Notes under the pieces: model-generated
Told to the model about the DNA's origin: nothing
Databases searched by the model: none
The model's input: only the letters and a program-made list of their open reading frames with translations
Position numbers and translations under genes: made by a program
Assembly (NCBI RefSeq): GCF_023278565.1
Contig: NC_064672.1
Coordinates: 3,844,001-3,908,000, forward strand
DNA from: Colletotrichum lupini
Taxonomy: Eukaryota > Ascomycota > Sordariomycetes > Glomerellales > Glomerellaceae
Length of the DNA stretch: 64,000 bases
Direction: 5' to 3'
In this document: positions 47,367-57,666 of the stretch, one piece after another
Position numbering within the stretch: the stretch's first letter is position 1
Layout of the letters: every line of letters begins with the position of its first letter

Positions 47367-47544
47367 GCTATAAATACTTAACTAGCGAGGCTATAATATA
47401 AATATAAGTATATTATAAAACTAAAGCTTATAAAGTCCTTTATAAAAGCTTTATTTTTTAAAAAGTTCTTTTATAATACGATCCGTATACCGGTTACTAA
47501 GTTATTAGCGTCTTATTACTAGCTATATCCTAAATTTATTATAA
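47367..47544 (-). repeat. LTR, 5' copy
   Basis: This is the partner of 43,348-43,524. It lies at the high-coordinate end because the retrotransposon is on minus. It is followed at once by the rest of the outer transposon (47,545-48,094). Confidence 0.8.
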
Positions 47545-47950
47545 ATTTATAAATAAAGTTAAGGATTTATAACGCTTATTTAAATAAGTTAACTTTATAA
47601 AGCGTTATTATTTTTAATTATAATACGGGTTATAAATATAGTAATAAGTAATAGTAGTTAGTATTTTAATAAAGGGCTTATATTAAATAATTCGAATTAT
47701 AAAACTAGCTTTATAAATAGCCTCGTTAAGTACTATTTTAATATTAAATAGGGTAGGGAATCGCTAGTTATAAAATAAGTAGTCGTATTTTATATAACTA
47801 TAATTATTATAATTAGCTATATATTAATAAATAAAAAGATCGTTAACTTTATAATTATTCTCTTTTTATAGTATATTAACGTTAAGAATAGCTTTAATTA
47901 GCGGTAGTAGTAGTAGTAGTAACGGTAAGGTCGACGAAGTAGTAGTTATA

Positions 47951-48000
47951 AGTAGGTAGGTAGGTAGGTAGGTGGGTAGGTAGGTAGGTAAGTGGGTGGG
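47951..48000 (+). repeat. (TAGG)n tetranucleotide tract
   Basis: About twelve TAGG/TGGG units just inside the right inverted repeat. It marks the abrupt end of the RIP-mutated interior. The left end has no equivalent. Confidence 0.8.
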
Positions 48001-48037
48001 TATGGGCAGCTGGGCTCCGTGGTCGGAGGTAGGGCCT

Positions 48038-48094
48038 GCCGCAGCCACACTTAGTGGCAGAATAGCGGGAGCTGCTGGCAGGATATCCTCGCCT
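48038..48094 (-). repeat. right terminal inverted repeat (57 bp)
   Basis: Reverse complement of 40,635-40,691 with a single mismatch at the outermost base. It is followed directly by the ATGATTTA duplication at 48,095-48,102. Confidence 0.9.
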
Positions 48095-48102
48095 ATGATT
48101 TA
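48095..48102 (+). repeat. target-site duplication, right copy
   Basis: ATGATTTA, identical to 40,627-40,634. Confidence 0.85.
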
Positions 48103-48938
48103 CTTCGTCACGTTAGAAGCAGCCATCTGCTGGCTCTATTAGCAGCTTTGGCCCAAGATTCCGCAAGCCACTCCGAGTCGTTATCCGCATCTTCCCTTTC
48201 CCATGTCTATTCTGGGACATGGCGCATGAGGGATCATCGTGGGTGCTGCATAATGGCATCGCTGGCCTTGGATGGGGCTCGGACGACGGTCATGGCCGCA
48301 GCGCAGCGCAGCCGCTTGATACAGGGAGATTGCAATATTTGATGACTTGCAAATCGTCCAGTGGCCCCCTCGTTTTCTCTTTCGTCAAGACCCGAGAAGC
48401 CGTGTGGTTATGCTTTGTTGCCGGAGCAAGCGCCGGCAATGAACCTACATGCGCATCAGAACTTATCTCACCTTGCCAATGTCACCCAGCCGAGTCGCAC
48501 TGGATAGCGGATACTTACCGCCATCTCTCCTGGGGCCGGGGGATGTGGGGTTTATTCATTCATCCGTCCGCTGCAAGCTTGGCACCGACACAATGGGATG
48601 GTCTTTTCGCTTCCCAGTACCAGGGCAGCTGTCAGGTGGCCCATGCGCTACGTTGCGGTCCGGCATCTCTGATTATCCGTGCCGCTCCCCTAGACCCACC
48701 CAGGCCCCGGCCCGTAGCTGCAGGGGCCGTTGAAGCTCCCGACCCGTCTGAAATTTCCAAATCGCCAATTCAAGGACGTCGACGACAGACCATCGCGGCT
48801 CCAGCTTCGCCGACGCCAATCCACCCCCGAACCCGCTACTCAACCGGACGCAAAACCCGACGACCTCGACAATTCGATCGACCAGGTTCCAATAAATCCA
48901 AATACCCTTCCCAATTGGCCGGGAGCCATCCGCCAACG
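48103..48938. other. promoter region of MRPL40
   Basis: Normal-GC sequence between the transposon and MRPL40. The MRPL40 reading frame is open all the way from 48,219 but encodes no conserved residues before the chosen ATG. No other feature was seen. Confidence 0.5.
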
Positions 48939-50199
48939 ATGCAGAGAATCATCAAGCGCACGGTGCAGGCCGAGAAGCAGGTCGCCCGGCGCATGAAGAA
49001 GCGTGCCCGCGGCGAGGGCGGTGCTGAAAAGGCCCAGCGCTTCAGGGATCAGAAGAACATGCTCACGGAGCTGAACCAGGACATCAAGGCGGCCCGTCTC
49101 GCCCGTCAAGAGAAATGGGATCTCGGCCCCTTGGCCCCGCGCCGCGATATGTTCGAGACCTACGGAGCCCTCCAGACGAATCGCCAGGGCCGTTCGACTC
49201 CGCTCAAGCCCGACGAGATTGAGGCACGGTGTGAATGGGCCGGAGGAGTAGAGTACCTCAACCTCGCCGTCAAGGACCGCGTGGTACTTCTCGAGGGCCC
49301 AGAAAAGGGCAAGATTGACCGTATTGCGAGTATCAACCTCGAGTACGGCACCGTTCAGTTGGAGGAGATTGGAAAGGTGAGGCTACAACACCATATTCAC
49401 TTCCACCAGGACAACAAAACAACGTTGGAGAGATGGGGGAAGAGAAGCTCAAGGCTAACCAATCGTCCATCAGGTCACCGTCCACGTCCCCGAATCATTC
49501 CAGAACCTCCTCGACGCCCCCACAACACAAAACGCAGCCATGAACATACCCATCTCCGCCATCCGTCTCGTCCACCCCATCGTCGACCCTGCAACCGGCG
49601 TAGCCCGCGACGTCGTCGTCCGCCAGCTCGCCCGCGGGCCCGTAAAGTGGTCCCGCACCACCGGCTGGCGCGCCTGGACCCGCTACATCCCCGGCGCCAA
49701 CATCGCCATCCCCTGGCCCGAACGCGAGGCCGAGGTCCGCGAGGACCAGCCCGGCGACACCCTCCGCCTCGACGCCGAGGCCGCCACCTTTGTGCCCACG
49801 CTCCTCTCCCCGCCCATGCCGGCTTCCGTCATCGACGAGCTCCGCAACAAGTACTCCCGCTTCCGTACCCGCCACGAGGACGAATACATTATGCGCAAGG
49901 AGGCCGAGGAGGCCGAGAAGAAGGCCCTCAAGAAGGCGTCGGCCGACGCGCTAGCCTCTATGCGCACGCCACTGCAGGAGCTCAACCGCGAGCTGCGCGA
50001 TGCCCGTCGCGCGCGCGGCAAACCCGAGTTGTCGTCGGATATGCTTGAGAGGATTGGTGAGATTATGGCGAGGAACAAGGCCACTCAAGGGGACACTTCC
50101 GCGTGGAACGTGCCTACGCCCAAGTTGTTTGAGTCCAAGACGGCGGCGGCGGCGGCAGAAGTACCAAAGGAGACTGAGAGTCATCCTCCACCTCAATAA
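48939..50199 (+). CDS. MRPL40: mitochondrial large-subunit ribosomal protein uL24m
   Basis: Exons 48939..49376 and 49474..50199 give 387 aa. It starts MQRIIKRTVQAEKQVARRMKKRARG, a basic amphipathic N-terminus suited to mitochondrial import. A KOW-type fold lies at about 109-140 (DRVVLLEGPEKGKIDRIASI), the hallmark of L24 proteins. Filamentous-fungal extensions follow, with a charged helical C-terminus (RKEAEEAEKKALKKA). The protein assembles into the 54S subunit near the exit tunnel. The intron falls straight after EEIGK, and translation resumes VTVHVP. The upstream open frame is not part of the protein. Confidence 0.9.
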
Positions 50200-50794
50200 A
50201 GGGGCACTCGACCTTCACGAGGAGAGGGGGGCAACAAAATCAGGCGAGAGGCCAGAGAGATTTGTAGCATGTATGAATAGCCATAAGAGTTGTATTTGTA
50301 ACAAAGTTGCGGTATGATACGTTTGGTCTAGGGCGATGGTCAAGTGAGGCAAACATGTCAGCCCCGTGGGAGTTCCAATTCAATAGTTGTCATGACTCTC
50401 GGATACCAAGTTTGGCCAAGGTGTTGATTGTTATGTCTCGCGGTCTAAATTTCTCCTTTCGCATGTTGAAGGCTGCATCTCCAGGCTTTTTTATCTCTAT
50501 CCCTATCCTGCCACCTTCCTGTCCTTCTTCCTGTCCTTGTTCCTGCCCTTCTTCCTGCCCTTCTTCCTGCCCTTCTTCCCGCCTATATTCCTACTTATAT
50601 CTCTGCTTTATTCTTGCTGATTTTACCAATTCTGCTAGCGGTCTAATATTTATATTAGTCTACTACCCCTACTGAACCTCTTACCTCTAAACCCTCTCTA
50701 CGACTACGACTATACCCGTCTAAGCCTATTCCCACGCCATAACGGTACACTCACCCTGAATTTCTGCCATCCTACCACCAAATATATATTAATT
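50200..50794. other. intergenic with a 12-bp minisatellite
   Basis: Contains five copies of a CCTTCTTCCTGC-like 12-mer at 50,523-50,582 and a pyrimidine-rich, then AT-rich stretch up to the next small gene. No protein gene. Confidence 0.5.
50523..50582 (+). repeat. 12-bp tandem repeat, five units
   Basis: Units are CCTTCTTCCTGT, CCTTGTTCCTGC, two copies of CCTTCTTCCTGC and CCTTCTTCCCGC. It lies downstream of MRPL40, outside any supported coding region. Confidence 0.85.
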
Positions 50795-51140
50795 ATGCAG
50801 TTCATATTCAAGGTTTGTCTTCCTCTTCCTTGTCTCTTTGCTAACAGCTGACCAGAACCAGACCATGAGAACCCTCGTCCAACGTGCGGGCATGGCCCCG
50901 CTACTACCAACAGCAGCACGACGTCAATTCACGGCTGCAATTAGTCGCCAACGAGCCCACCCTTCACACGTAGAAGAATCATTTTATCCCGTTCCCAAGT
51001 CGTCCAGTCCCGTTGCCGAGTCATCACATGGGCACTCATGTGATGATGTACTCCTCTCCTTGAGGGAGGAGACGAAAAGAGACCACCAAGCAATAATGCG
51101 GGCCGTGGCCACGCCTTGGTGGCGTAGGATTCTGTGCTAG
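50795..51140 (+). CDS. possible small mitochondrial protein
   Basis: The core open frame from ATG 50,865 encodes 91 aa beginning MRTLVQRAGMAPLLPTAARR. It is rich in Arg and Ala without acidic residues, like a mitochondrial presequence. The rest has VEESFYPVPKSS and an ending REETKRDHQAIMRAVATPWW that looks conserved. A short 5' exon 50795..50812 (MQFIFK) can be spliced to 50856 through a 43-nt intron with a CTAAC branch site, giving 100 aa, but that is optional. I do not recognise the family. It could also be a chance frame. Confidence 0.4.
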
Positions 51141-51550
51141 GCGATGCAGACTGCTAGGACTCCTCTTGTCGGTATACAAGTTGATATGCACGTCAGCAGA
51201 GCGGGTGTTGCGGCCGGTACGAAGCCAAATGATCGTATTTTAACTACGTAATGGGGACATGGAAGGAGGAAGTTGATGGGCAGAGCTTGATTGGTCTAAA
51301 GACCGCGTTCCGAGAGTGAGAGACTTAGTTTCCGAGGATTCGAATGATCTCGAACTAGGGTTGAGGGTGTAGATGAGTCCCGCCTATTGGGGAGCTGGGG
51401 GCGCACATCATGGTCCGAGAAGAACTTCCAGGTTGCAGCAATACGGGAAAGCGATACATCCAGCGTCACGCATCAGCTACTACAACAATGACATGAACAC
51501 GGAAAATCATAAACACATTTGCATTGACCTGCTAAGCAAGGCTCTTGTAC
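51141..51550. other. intergenic, small gene to ELP1
   Basis: Likely overlapping 3' UTRs of convergent genes. Nothing else was seen. Confidence 0.4.
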
Positions 51551-54500
51551 TCATGACCCCAGCAACGTCAACTTCTGAAAGGCACTCAGCGCAGGCGGCT
51601 CCATCTTCTTCGTCCTCGCCTCAAGGTGCTCCTGGAGCACGGCATCCCCGCCAGAAGCAAGGTACGTCTCCCCGTCAAGCCCGACAACAACACCACCCTC
51701 CTGCTCGGTCTCCTTGACGGCAAACACCTCGCGCACGGCAGCCTTACACCCTTCAACGACCTCGGCCACGAGAACCTCGACAGCCCTCGCGCGCTCCGTC
51801 ATACCCCGTCTCACGAGCGCAAAGACCAGCCTTCCAACCTCGTCCTTGGCACCGCCCTCGACGCGCTCGACAAGTCGCCGGACGCTGTTGACGAGGTACT
51901 CCTCCTCGTAGACCGTTCCCTTCCTTCCACGCGCGCGCTTCTTCTCCTCGCGCTTGCGGTTCTTGGACGTCGCGCGCGACACGCCCGTGCCAGCTGTCCC
52001 GATGCTCCCGTCTTTACCCGTGTACCGCGTGAACAGACTCGCCGAGGTACTCACGCGTGAGGTAGCGACGGAGACGTCGTCCGGGATGTCGACGCCCGTG
52101 CCGCCGGGTCGCTCCCCCTCGTAGAACGCGAGCGGGTCCTCGGCCGCTTTGCGGCGGAGCTCCGCGATGCGGGGGACCTGCGCCAGAAGCTGGGCTTTGC
52201 AGTCGGCGAGGAACTCGGTGCTGCTGCTCAGGGCCTCGACAAGGCCGTTGTCGAAGACGGTCGGCATTAAGTCTGCGCGGCGCTCGCGGGCGATGAGGCG
52301 GAGGGCCTCGGCGAAGTGGTAGCCCTTGCAGAGACACTTGACGGCCGTCTCGAGGGAGGCGAGGTAGTCTGCGTGGATGGTGGCCGCGGCGGCGTATTCT
52401 TTGCCTTCCCAGAGGGCGTCGGCCAGGGACGAGGCGAGTTCCGCGAGGGCTTCTTCCGACGGCGGCGGGGACTGCTGTTGTGCTGCGAAGAGGGACTCGC
52501 GCCAGCATGTCACGCCGGCTGCGCGGTAGCAGCTGGTGGCTTTGGCGAAGTTCTGCAGCGTCTCGTAGGCGAGGCCGGCGTCGCGGTACTTTGAGTTCGA
52601 TTCGAGGTAGCTCGCGTACAGCCCCGTAAGGGTCTGGTGGCGCGCCTGGTCGTAGCGGTAGAGGCCGAGGGCGTCCTGGTAGAGCGCGTGCTTGGTGGTG
52701 TACCTGCATAGCTCGTCAAAGGCGTCGAGGGCCTTGAGGTGCAGCAAGGCCTTTGCTCTGCGGTCGAGGTGGTCGTCAACCTCGAACTTGCGGCGTAGGT
52801 CGGGGAGGTTGTGCAGGTTCTGGATGAAGGGGAGGTACTCCCTCGGATCGCGCTGAGACTGCTGGGCGACGAGCAGGGCGAGGTCGAGGTTGTACAGCCC
52901 GAGGGCGTTGTCGTAGAGGCGGTTGACGTCGACGAGGAAGCAGATGTGCTCGACGGCCTTTTCGGCGAGTTTCTCGTCCTCCTGCATGAGTTCCGCGACG
53001 AGGGTGAGGCCGTCTTCGAGGGCGGGCGGGACCTTGCAGACGTGCGCGGTGATGATGTTTTGCAGGGTCGTGCTCTTTTTGGCCTGGAGGCTCTTGAGGA
53101 TGGCGTCGCAGATCTTATTGACCTTGGACTTTGGAGAGGCGTCGGCTGGTGCTGGCGTCTCTGTTGAGGGCTCGAATGATCTTGCCGAGCGCTTTGTGTC
53201 CTTGTACATTGTCTGCGTGACGTCCTCGTCCCTGGTCGAATTAGATTTGTTTCCCAAAGTCTCACGAGAGAGGGGCAACTTACCTGAGAGATGACAGGAA
53301 CAGATCAATGTAGGAAATATCCTTAAGCTGGTCAAGGAAGAGACCAACATTGGACAGGAACTGGCTTGGCTGGTGGTCGTAAAGGATGTTCATATCCACC
53401 CTCTGCGTACGGCAAAAGGCGAAGGCCCTGCCGTAATCCTTCTCGTCGACGAGCTGCCTGATGCCCGCAACAACCATGGCGCGGGGGAAAATGGTCTCCA
53501 GGTTACCTCTCGGCATCTGGAGGACCAAGTTCATGTTGGTCGGCGTGGCTGTCACGAGGCGGGCGCCTCGCTCGATGCTTCGGCATCTCTCGTCGATCTC
53601 TGGATCATCTCCAGGAACCTCCATCTCTGTGGGAAGAGAGTCAGTATCTCTGAGCCTGGCATCTTCAGCATAGAAACAGGGGTACACTAACCTTCAGGGT
53701 CTACCAGATGCACAAACTTAACAAGGTGGTTATTGGTCGTGAAAATGATGTGTGCAGGGGTGACGACAAAAGAGGTACAGTTCTTCGCCAACTGCTTCGA
53801 GTTTGCATAGAGGTGGCCGTTCCTCGTCATTCCAATCCCTACACTGCGCCCATTGATATTGTGCAGCTCGCACCACGGCAGCTGCATCGACAGCTGTGTT
53901 CCCAACAGCAGCTCAGGGGCTTGGGTACCAGCTACCGAATACAGCTTTCCAGAGCGGTCTTGGGCACAGGCTTCAGTACCGGAGTCTCCCTCGCGGCTGA
54001 ACAGCGACGAGATAGCCTCTGTCGGTCTAAGTTGAACAGCCCCCGAAGCCTTGATGGAGCCTGCTTCGATCGTGTAGCCCTCGAGCTTCAGACCTCCGTC
54101 GGAGACAAGGACGCGGCACTCTGCGGCGCCGGAGAAGGCAACCTGCAAAGGCACACGGGTATGGGTATCCGCCTCGAACTCAAGCTTGGCCATGGGCGTG
54201 GGCTTGACTGACTGCTCCCCCTTTGTCTGCCATTCATAGACGTCCAATCCCCTTCGGTGCAACACCGCCATGAGCTTGTTGCTCGGGTCAAAGACGATGT
54301 CCAGAACACTGCTGGGGAACTCGAGCTCGAAGAGGGCCATGGGCGGGGGTACCTGAGCCGTCCGGAAGGGCGTGAGCTTGAGAGTCTGCCCGTCGATGAC
54401 GGCGACGGCTCCGTGGTCATGAGGAGGGCTGAGGGATCCGCGGGAGACAGTGAATATGTACTCGGCCACGTTCACAATAGCTGTAATGTAGTGAGTAAAA

Positions 54501-55958
54501 CATCGTCTGAATGTAAAAAGGGGGCTGAGGAAACTCACTTGTGGTTGCGGAGACGAAACGCAGCGGCTTCTCGGGATGCCACGCCAAACCAGCAAACGCA
54601 GACGCCAGTGGGATCTCCTGCTTGAGATACCAGTGATAGTTGCCCGTCGTCCACAGTTGTATCCTGTCACAAAGAATCACAGCCAAGACTGTCGAATCCG
54701 AGTTCCACTCCAACCGGATCTTCTCGTGCGCGCTCAGGGGCCCATCGGCGCACCGCAGCGTAAATTGTCCATGACGCAGACCGTTCCTCTCAAAAAAGAC
54801 GACGTCGGTCCGGTTCTCGAATCTCTGGATACCTGCAATCAAATTTCCCGACGGCCTCCAGCTCAATCCGCCCTCGAGGTGGTCCACGGGCTCGCTGACG
54901 CTGTCGAGCACGCCCTCACGCGAGTACACCCTCACGACCCGCCTCGCGCCGCCAGCGACAGAGTTGACGGCGACGTACGCGCCATCGCCACGCCAGCTGA
55001 CGGCCGCGGACCCGTCCTCGTTGACGCTCGGCAGGCCCTCGTCGACCTTTTCAGGGATCGTCGGGTCGCGCATCGCCTTGGCGCCTTTGCCCTGAAATTG
55101 CGTCTCCTTCTTTCCCCAGCCGACGGACACGTGCTTGGAGAGCTTGAGGTCGTCGGCCGTCATGACCACGTCGGCGATGGGGTCAAAGGTCCGGCCCATG
55201 AAGACGGCGTTGCCTTCCTTGGTGACGACGACGAGGAGCTCCTCGTCCGGGGACCACCGCGCGGCGGCGATGCCGGCGTCGATGGACCCTACGATCTCGA
55301 TCTGGACGTCGGTGCTGTCATCATCTTCCTGAATGGTCACAATATCACCACCTTCGAGGATCACGCAGGTGGTGAGAGTGTCGCTGAAGTGATGGATGCT
55401 GACGACCCTGTCCGCGGGCAGGTCTGGGCTGGGACTCGGCGCATCCCAACTTGTGACTGTGTGTGATTTACTATGAGAGCCATGTTAGTCTGAGTTCAGA
55501 CCGTTTGAGTTCCTTCAGTATGTGAAAGCTGGTGGCATGTTCAGCCACACCATGAAATAGAGATATGCGCCCCGGTATCAAGGTCAGAATAACCTCACAA
55601 CCGGGACGTGATATCAAATCGGGCCAAATTCCAGGAAATGACCTGGATAACATGGGGGTAAAACAGCCTTCACAAAATAAGTAACATGAATAAGAGCAAC
55701 AGTGAAACAAAGTGTACTACAAAACGAGTAAACAAATTCAAGGGGGTAAAAAAAAAAAAAAATGGCGCCACACATTTGCTGTTGCTGGTGGTGGTCCGAC
55801 AGCCTCACCAGCTCAATGGTGGCTTTCGCCTCCGTCGGCCCAGTCGCGCAGAGAAGCTCGTCTTTGGCGGGGTCCCAGCAGCAGGCGGTCACCGCCGAGG
55901 GGTCGGCCTCTTGCTGCTGCTCCCAAGCGCTGAATCGGATGTTGCGCAAGTTGCGCAT
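51551..55958 (-). CDS. ELP1: Elongator complex subunit 1 (IKI3)
   Basis: Secure exons on minus are 54539..55456, 53692..54480, 53284..53626 and 51551..53231, preceded by a first exon starting at 55,958 (MRNLRNIRFSAWEQQQE). The total is about 1,300 aa. Elp1 is the scaffold of Elongator, which adds the carboxymethyl-type modification at wobble uridine of tRNAs. The N-terminal half is two WD40-type propellers (landmarks KLSKHVSVGWGKKETQFQGKGA, trimmed ends, and VFFERNGLRHGQFTL). The C-terminal half is TPR-like (DPREYLPFIQNL, GLYRYD). A basic patch KNRKREEKKRARGRKGT binds tRNA or acts as a nuclear signal, followed by VYEEEYLVNSV. The donor of the first intron is ambiguous: the frame needs phase 1, and ATG-T/GTGGCG at about 55,772 is my best guess. 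Confidence 0.93.
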
Positions 55959-57666
55959 CTTGGCCCTCTTTCTTGCAGCGTTACAGCTCCCTAACGCATG
56001 AAAAATAAAGTCTCTTGGTCGGGAAAAGGGTTTCGTGCCGGCCAGAGTTCGGGATGTTATGCTCTGCTTCGGTCGCGAGAAATTGGTGAGTCGTAATGCG
56101 AGTCGTCCTGTTCGTCACTGCAACTTTTTTTTCTCTCCGACCTTAGGCTTCCCGCCTGGAAAAATCTCAATGCGATAAAGCCCAGCCAGCCAGCCCGCCC
56201 TACGAAAGGCGGGACGAGGCGGCGGCGGAGGGGTAACTTGGACCCCGCCGAGGTACCGATGTACCTGACGGCGCCAGGTAAGGCAAGCCACCTACATCCA
56301 TCCACCTCATCCCATCGTGGCCCACCTCAGTCATCAGTCATTCAACCTACAGTCCAGGAGGAAGCCCGCGCAAGCCACAACCTCCTTCCTTTGCTCCTCA
56401 AGCTGTGTCGTGTTAGTGCAATGATCTCAGAGGGCGAGAATAACCGATGGCTTACAGCTTCAGCTACCTCTAAGTGCTTTAGCCACTTGACCTTAGCTTC
56501 ATGTCTGTATAAACCACAATTTCACCTTCCTAACAAGACGGACGCTCATCATCAGACGGAATCCCACGCCACGGCCATTTCCGAACATTCAATGTCCCGT
56601 CACTTATGCAAACCAAACAAGCATGAACCTCACAAACTGAGATTGGATAGGTACATGACATGAGATAGAAAAACATGCCATGGAACTCAGAGCAAGAGAA
56701 AAAAACACTCACATGCCTCTCTCTCGACGGCGGAGCCCTCTCTGCATGAAGCAACCCAGTAAGGCAAGCAACTTGCAAGCCTCGTACTAGAGTCAGCTCA
56801 TTCCACCTCCATCTCAGCACACCTTCCCACCGAAACGTCACAGTGAGAAGGGGAGCCTAGAAGAGGCTTCAGCACCTTTTCGAGTTCCATCCCTCACGTC
56901 CCCTACCCCCCCATCCCCTCCTTGAACCGATTACCGTGGACGGGACGAGAGAAAGATTGCATGATCCGGGTACGGGTACCTACCCGTCGCATAGTAATAC
57001 CCGATCATAACCCATGTACCGAGGTACCTACGTAATCGTGCAATGAGAAGTTCATTCCCCGGAGGACTCCGCCCAATCACCACACGATTCCTAGTCCCCG
57101 CAGGACCCGCATCAGCAAATCACAGGTCAAGATCCAGTCATCCCGGGGCGGCCAACATCCAGAACTGCAGTGCACACGCAGTTACGGTTGTCCTCGGTAT
57201 CCTTTTCCTGGACTTCCCTCTCCTCCTGAAAGCTGCCTCCCCGGATTTTGCCATTAGCGCATATGCTTTTTTTTTTTTTTTTTTTTTTTGGCGCATTCCA
57301 CCTCCAATTTCTTGCCAGTCTTGTTGCCCGGCCGTCCGTGTCACTGGCTGAGGTACTTTGCCTTAGCCAAAAACCTCTTCTCCTGCTCCTACCGACGCCT
57401 CCTCAACAAGCTTTTGCTGCAGTTGCTTTCTTCCCCAACCCTTTTACTTCTTAAAGACCTGAAGCGAAACCACCCGAACTGCTTGCCCTCCAACCCCCCT
57501 TCCCCGTGCATGCCTGCCAGTCTAACTATCTACACCTGTCGAACGAAACTCATTATAATTCTTAACCCTTGCTTCCTCGCTTACCAAATATCGTTCCTAT
57601 CCCCCAGCCGCCGCCTAGACTTACCTACCATATAATACAAGTCTCAGGGGAAAAGCAAAAGTAGCA
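55959..57666. other. divergent promoter region, ELP1 / DUF3984 gene
   Basis: No gene supported in 1.7 kb. It holds a T23 run at 57,267-57,289 and several GGTACC-type motifs (56,252 and 57,022). The final 300 bases are pyrimidine-rich, as expected of the leader of the next gene. Confidence 0.5.
57267..57289 (+). repeat. T23 homopolymer
   Basis: An uninterrupted run of 23 T, 377 bases upstream of the DUF3984-like start codon. Poly(dT) tracts of this kind exclude nucleosomes in fungal promoters, so a promoter role is plausible but inferred. Confidence 0.75.

Larger units (their letters stand above)
43348..47544 (-). mobile_element. nested Ty3/gypsy LTR retrotransposon relic
   Basis: Two direct repeats of about 177 bp (43,348-43,524 and 47,367-47,544) enclose 3.8 kb. 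On minus, a frame-preserving relic of the polymerase is readable at 45,113 down to 44,502. It gives STLRFYVNYYKLNKV, matching the gypsy RT block usually ending LRFCVDYRxLN, then KIDIKDIYYYI, SRYGYFEY, and further on FVKL- and VFLGFxNFY-like connection/RNase H starts. Stops sit where Gln, Arg or Trp are expected, as RIP produces. The element therefore lies in minus orientation, with the 5' LTR at the high coordinate. At 4.2 kb it is short for the family, so part of gag or integrase may be missing. Confidence 0.85.
40635..48094. mobile_element. TIR DNA transposon, RIP-degraded, hAT-like by target duplication
   Basis: A 7,460-bp element bounded by 57-bp terminal inverted repeats (56 of 57 identical) and an 8-bp duplication. 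The interior from about 40,740 to 47,930 is about 80-85% A+T, almost free of CpA and TpG while keeping CpG, which is the mark of RIP (C to T at CpA on both strands). No open frame survives. A Ty3/gypsy element of 4.2 kb is nested inside; removing it leaves 3.3 kb, a normal size for a hAT transposon. The transposase itself is not recognisable, so the superfamily rests on duplication length alone. Confidence 0.85.

Noticed and set aside
40740..47930. AT-rich block as mitochondrial DNA insert or centromere
   Set aside because: The CpA/TpG depletion with CpG kept, the readable gypsy RT and the bounding inverted repeats with a target duplication all indicate RIP-mutated transposons.
48219..48938. 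N-terminal extension of MRPL40 by about 240 codons
   Set aside because: The frame is open but low-complexity and unlike protein. MQRIIKRTVQAEKQ at 48,939 is a natural uL24m start.
49495..50084. Minus-strand open frames opposite MRPL40
   Set aside because: High-GC shadow frames of the real gene.
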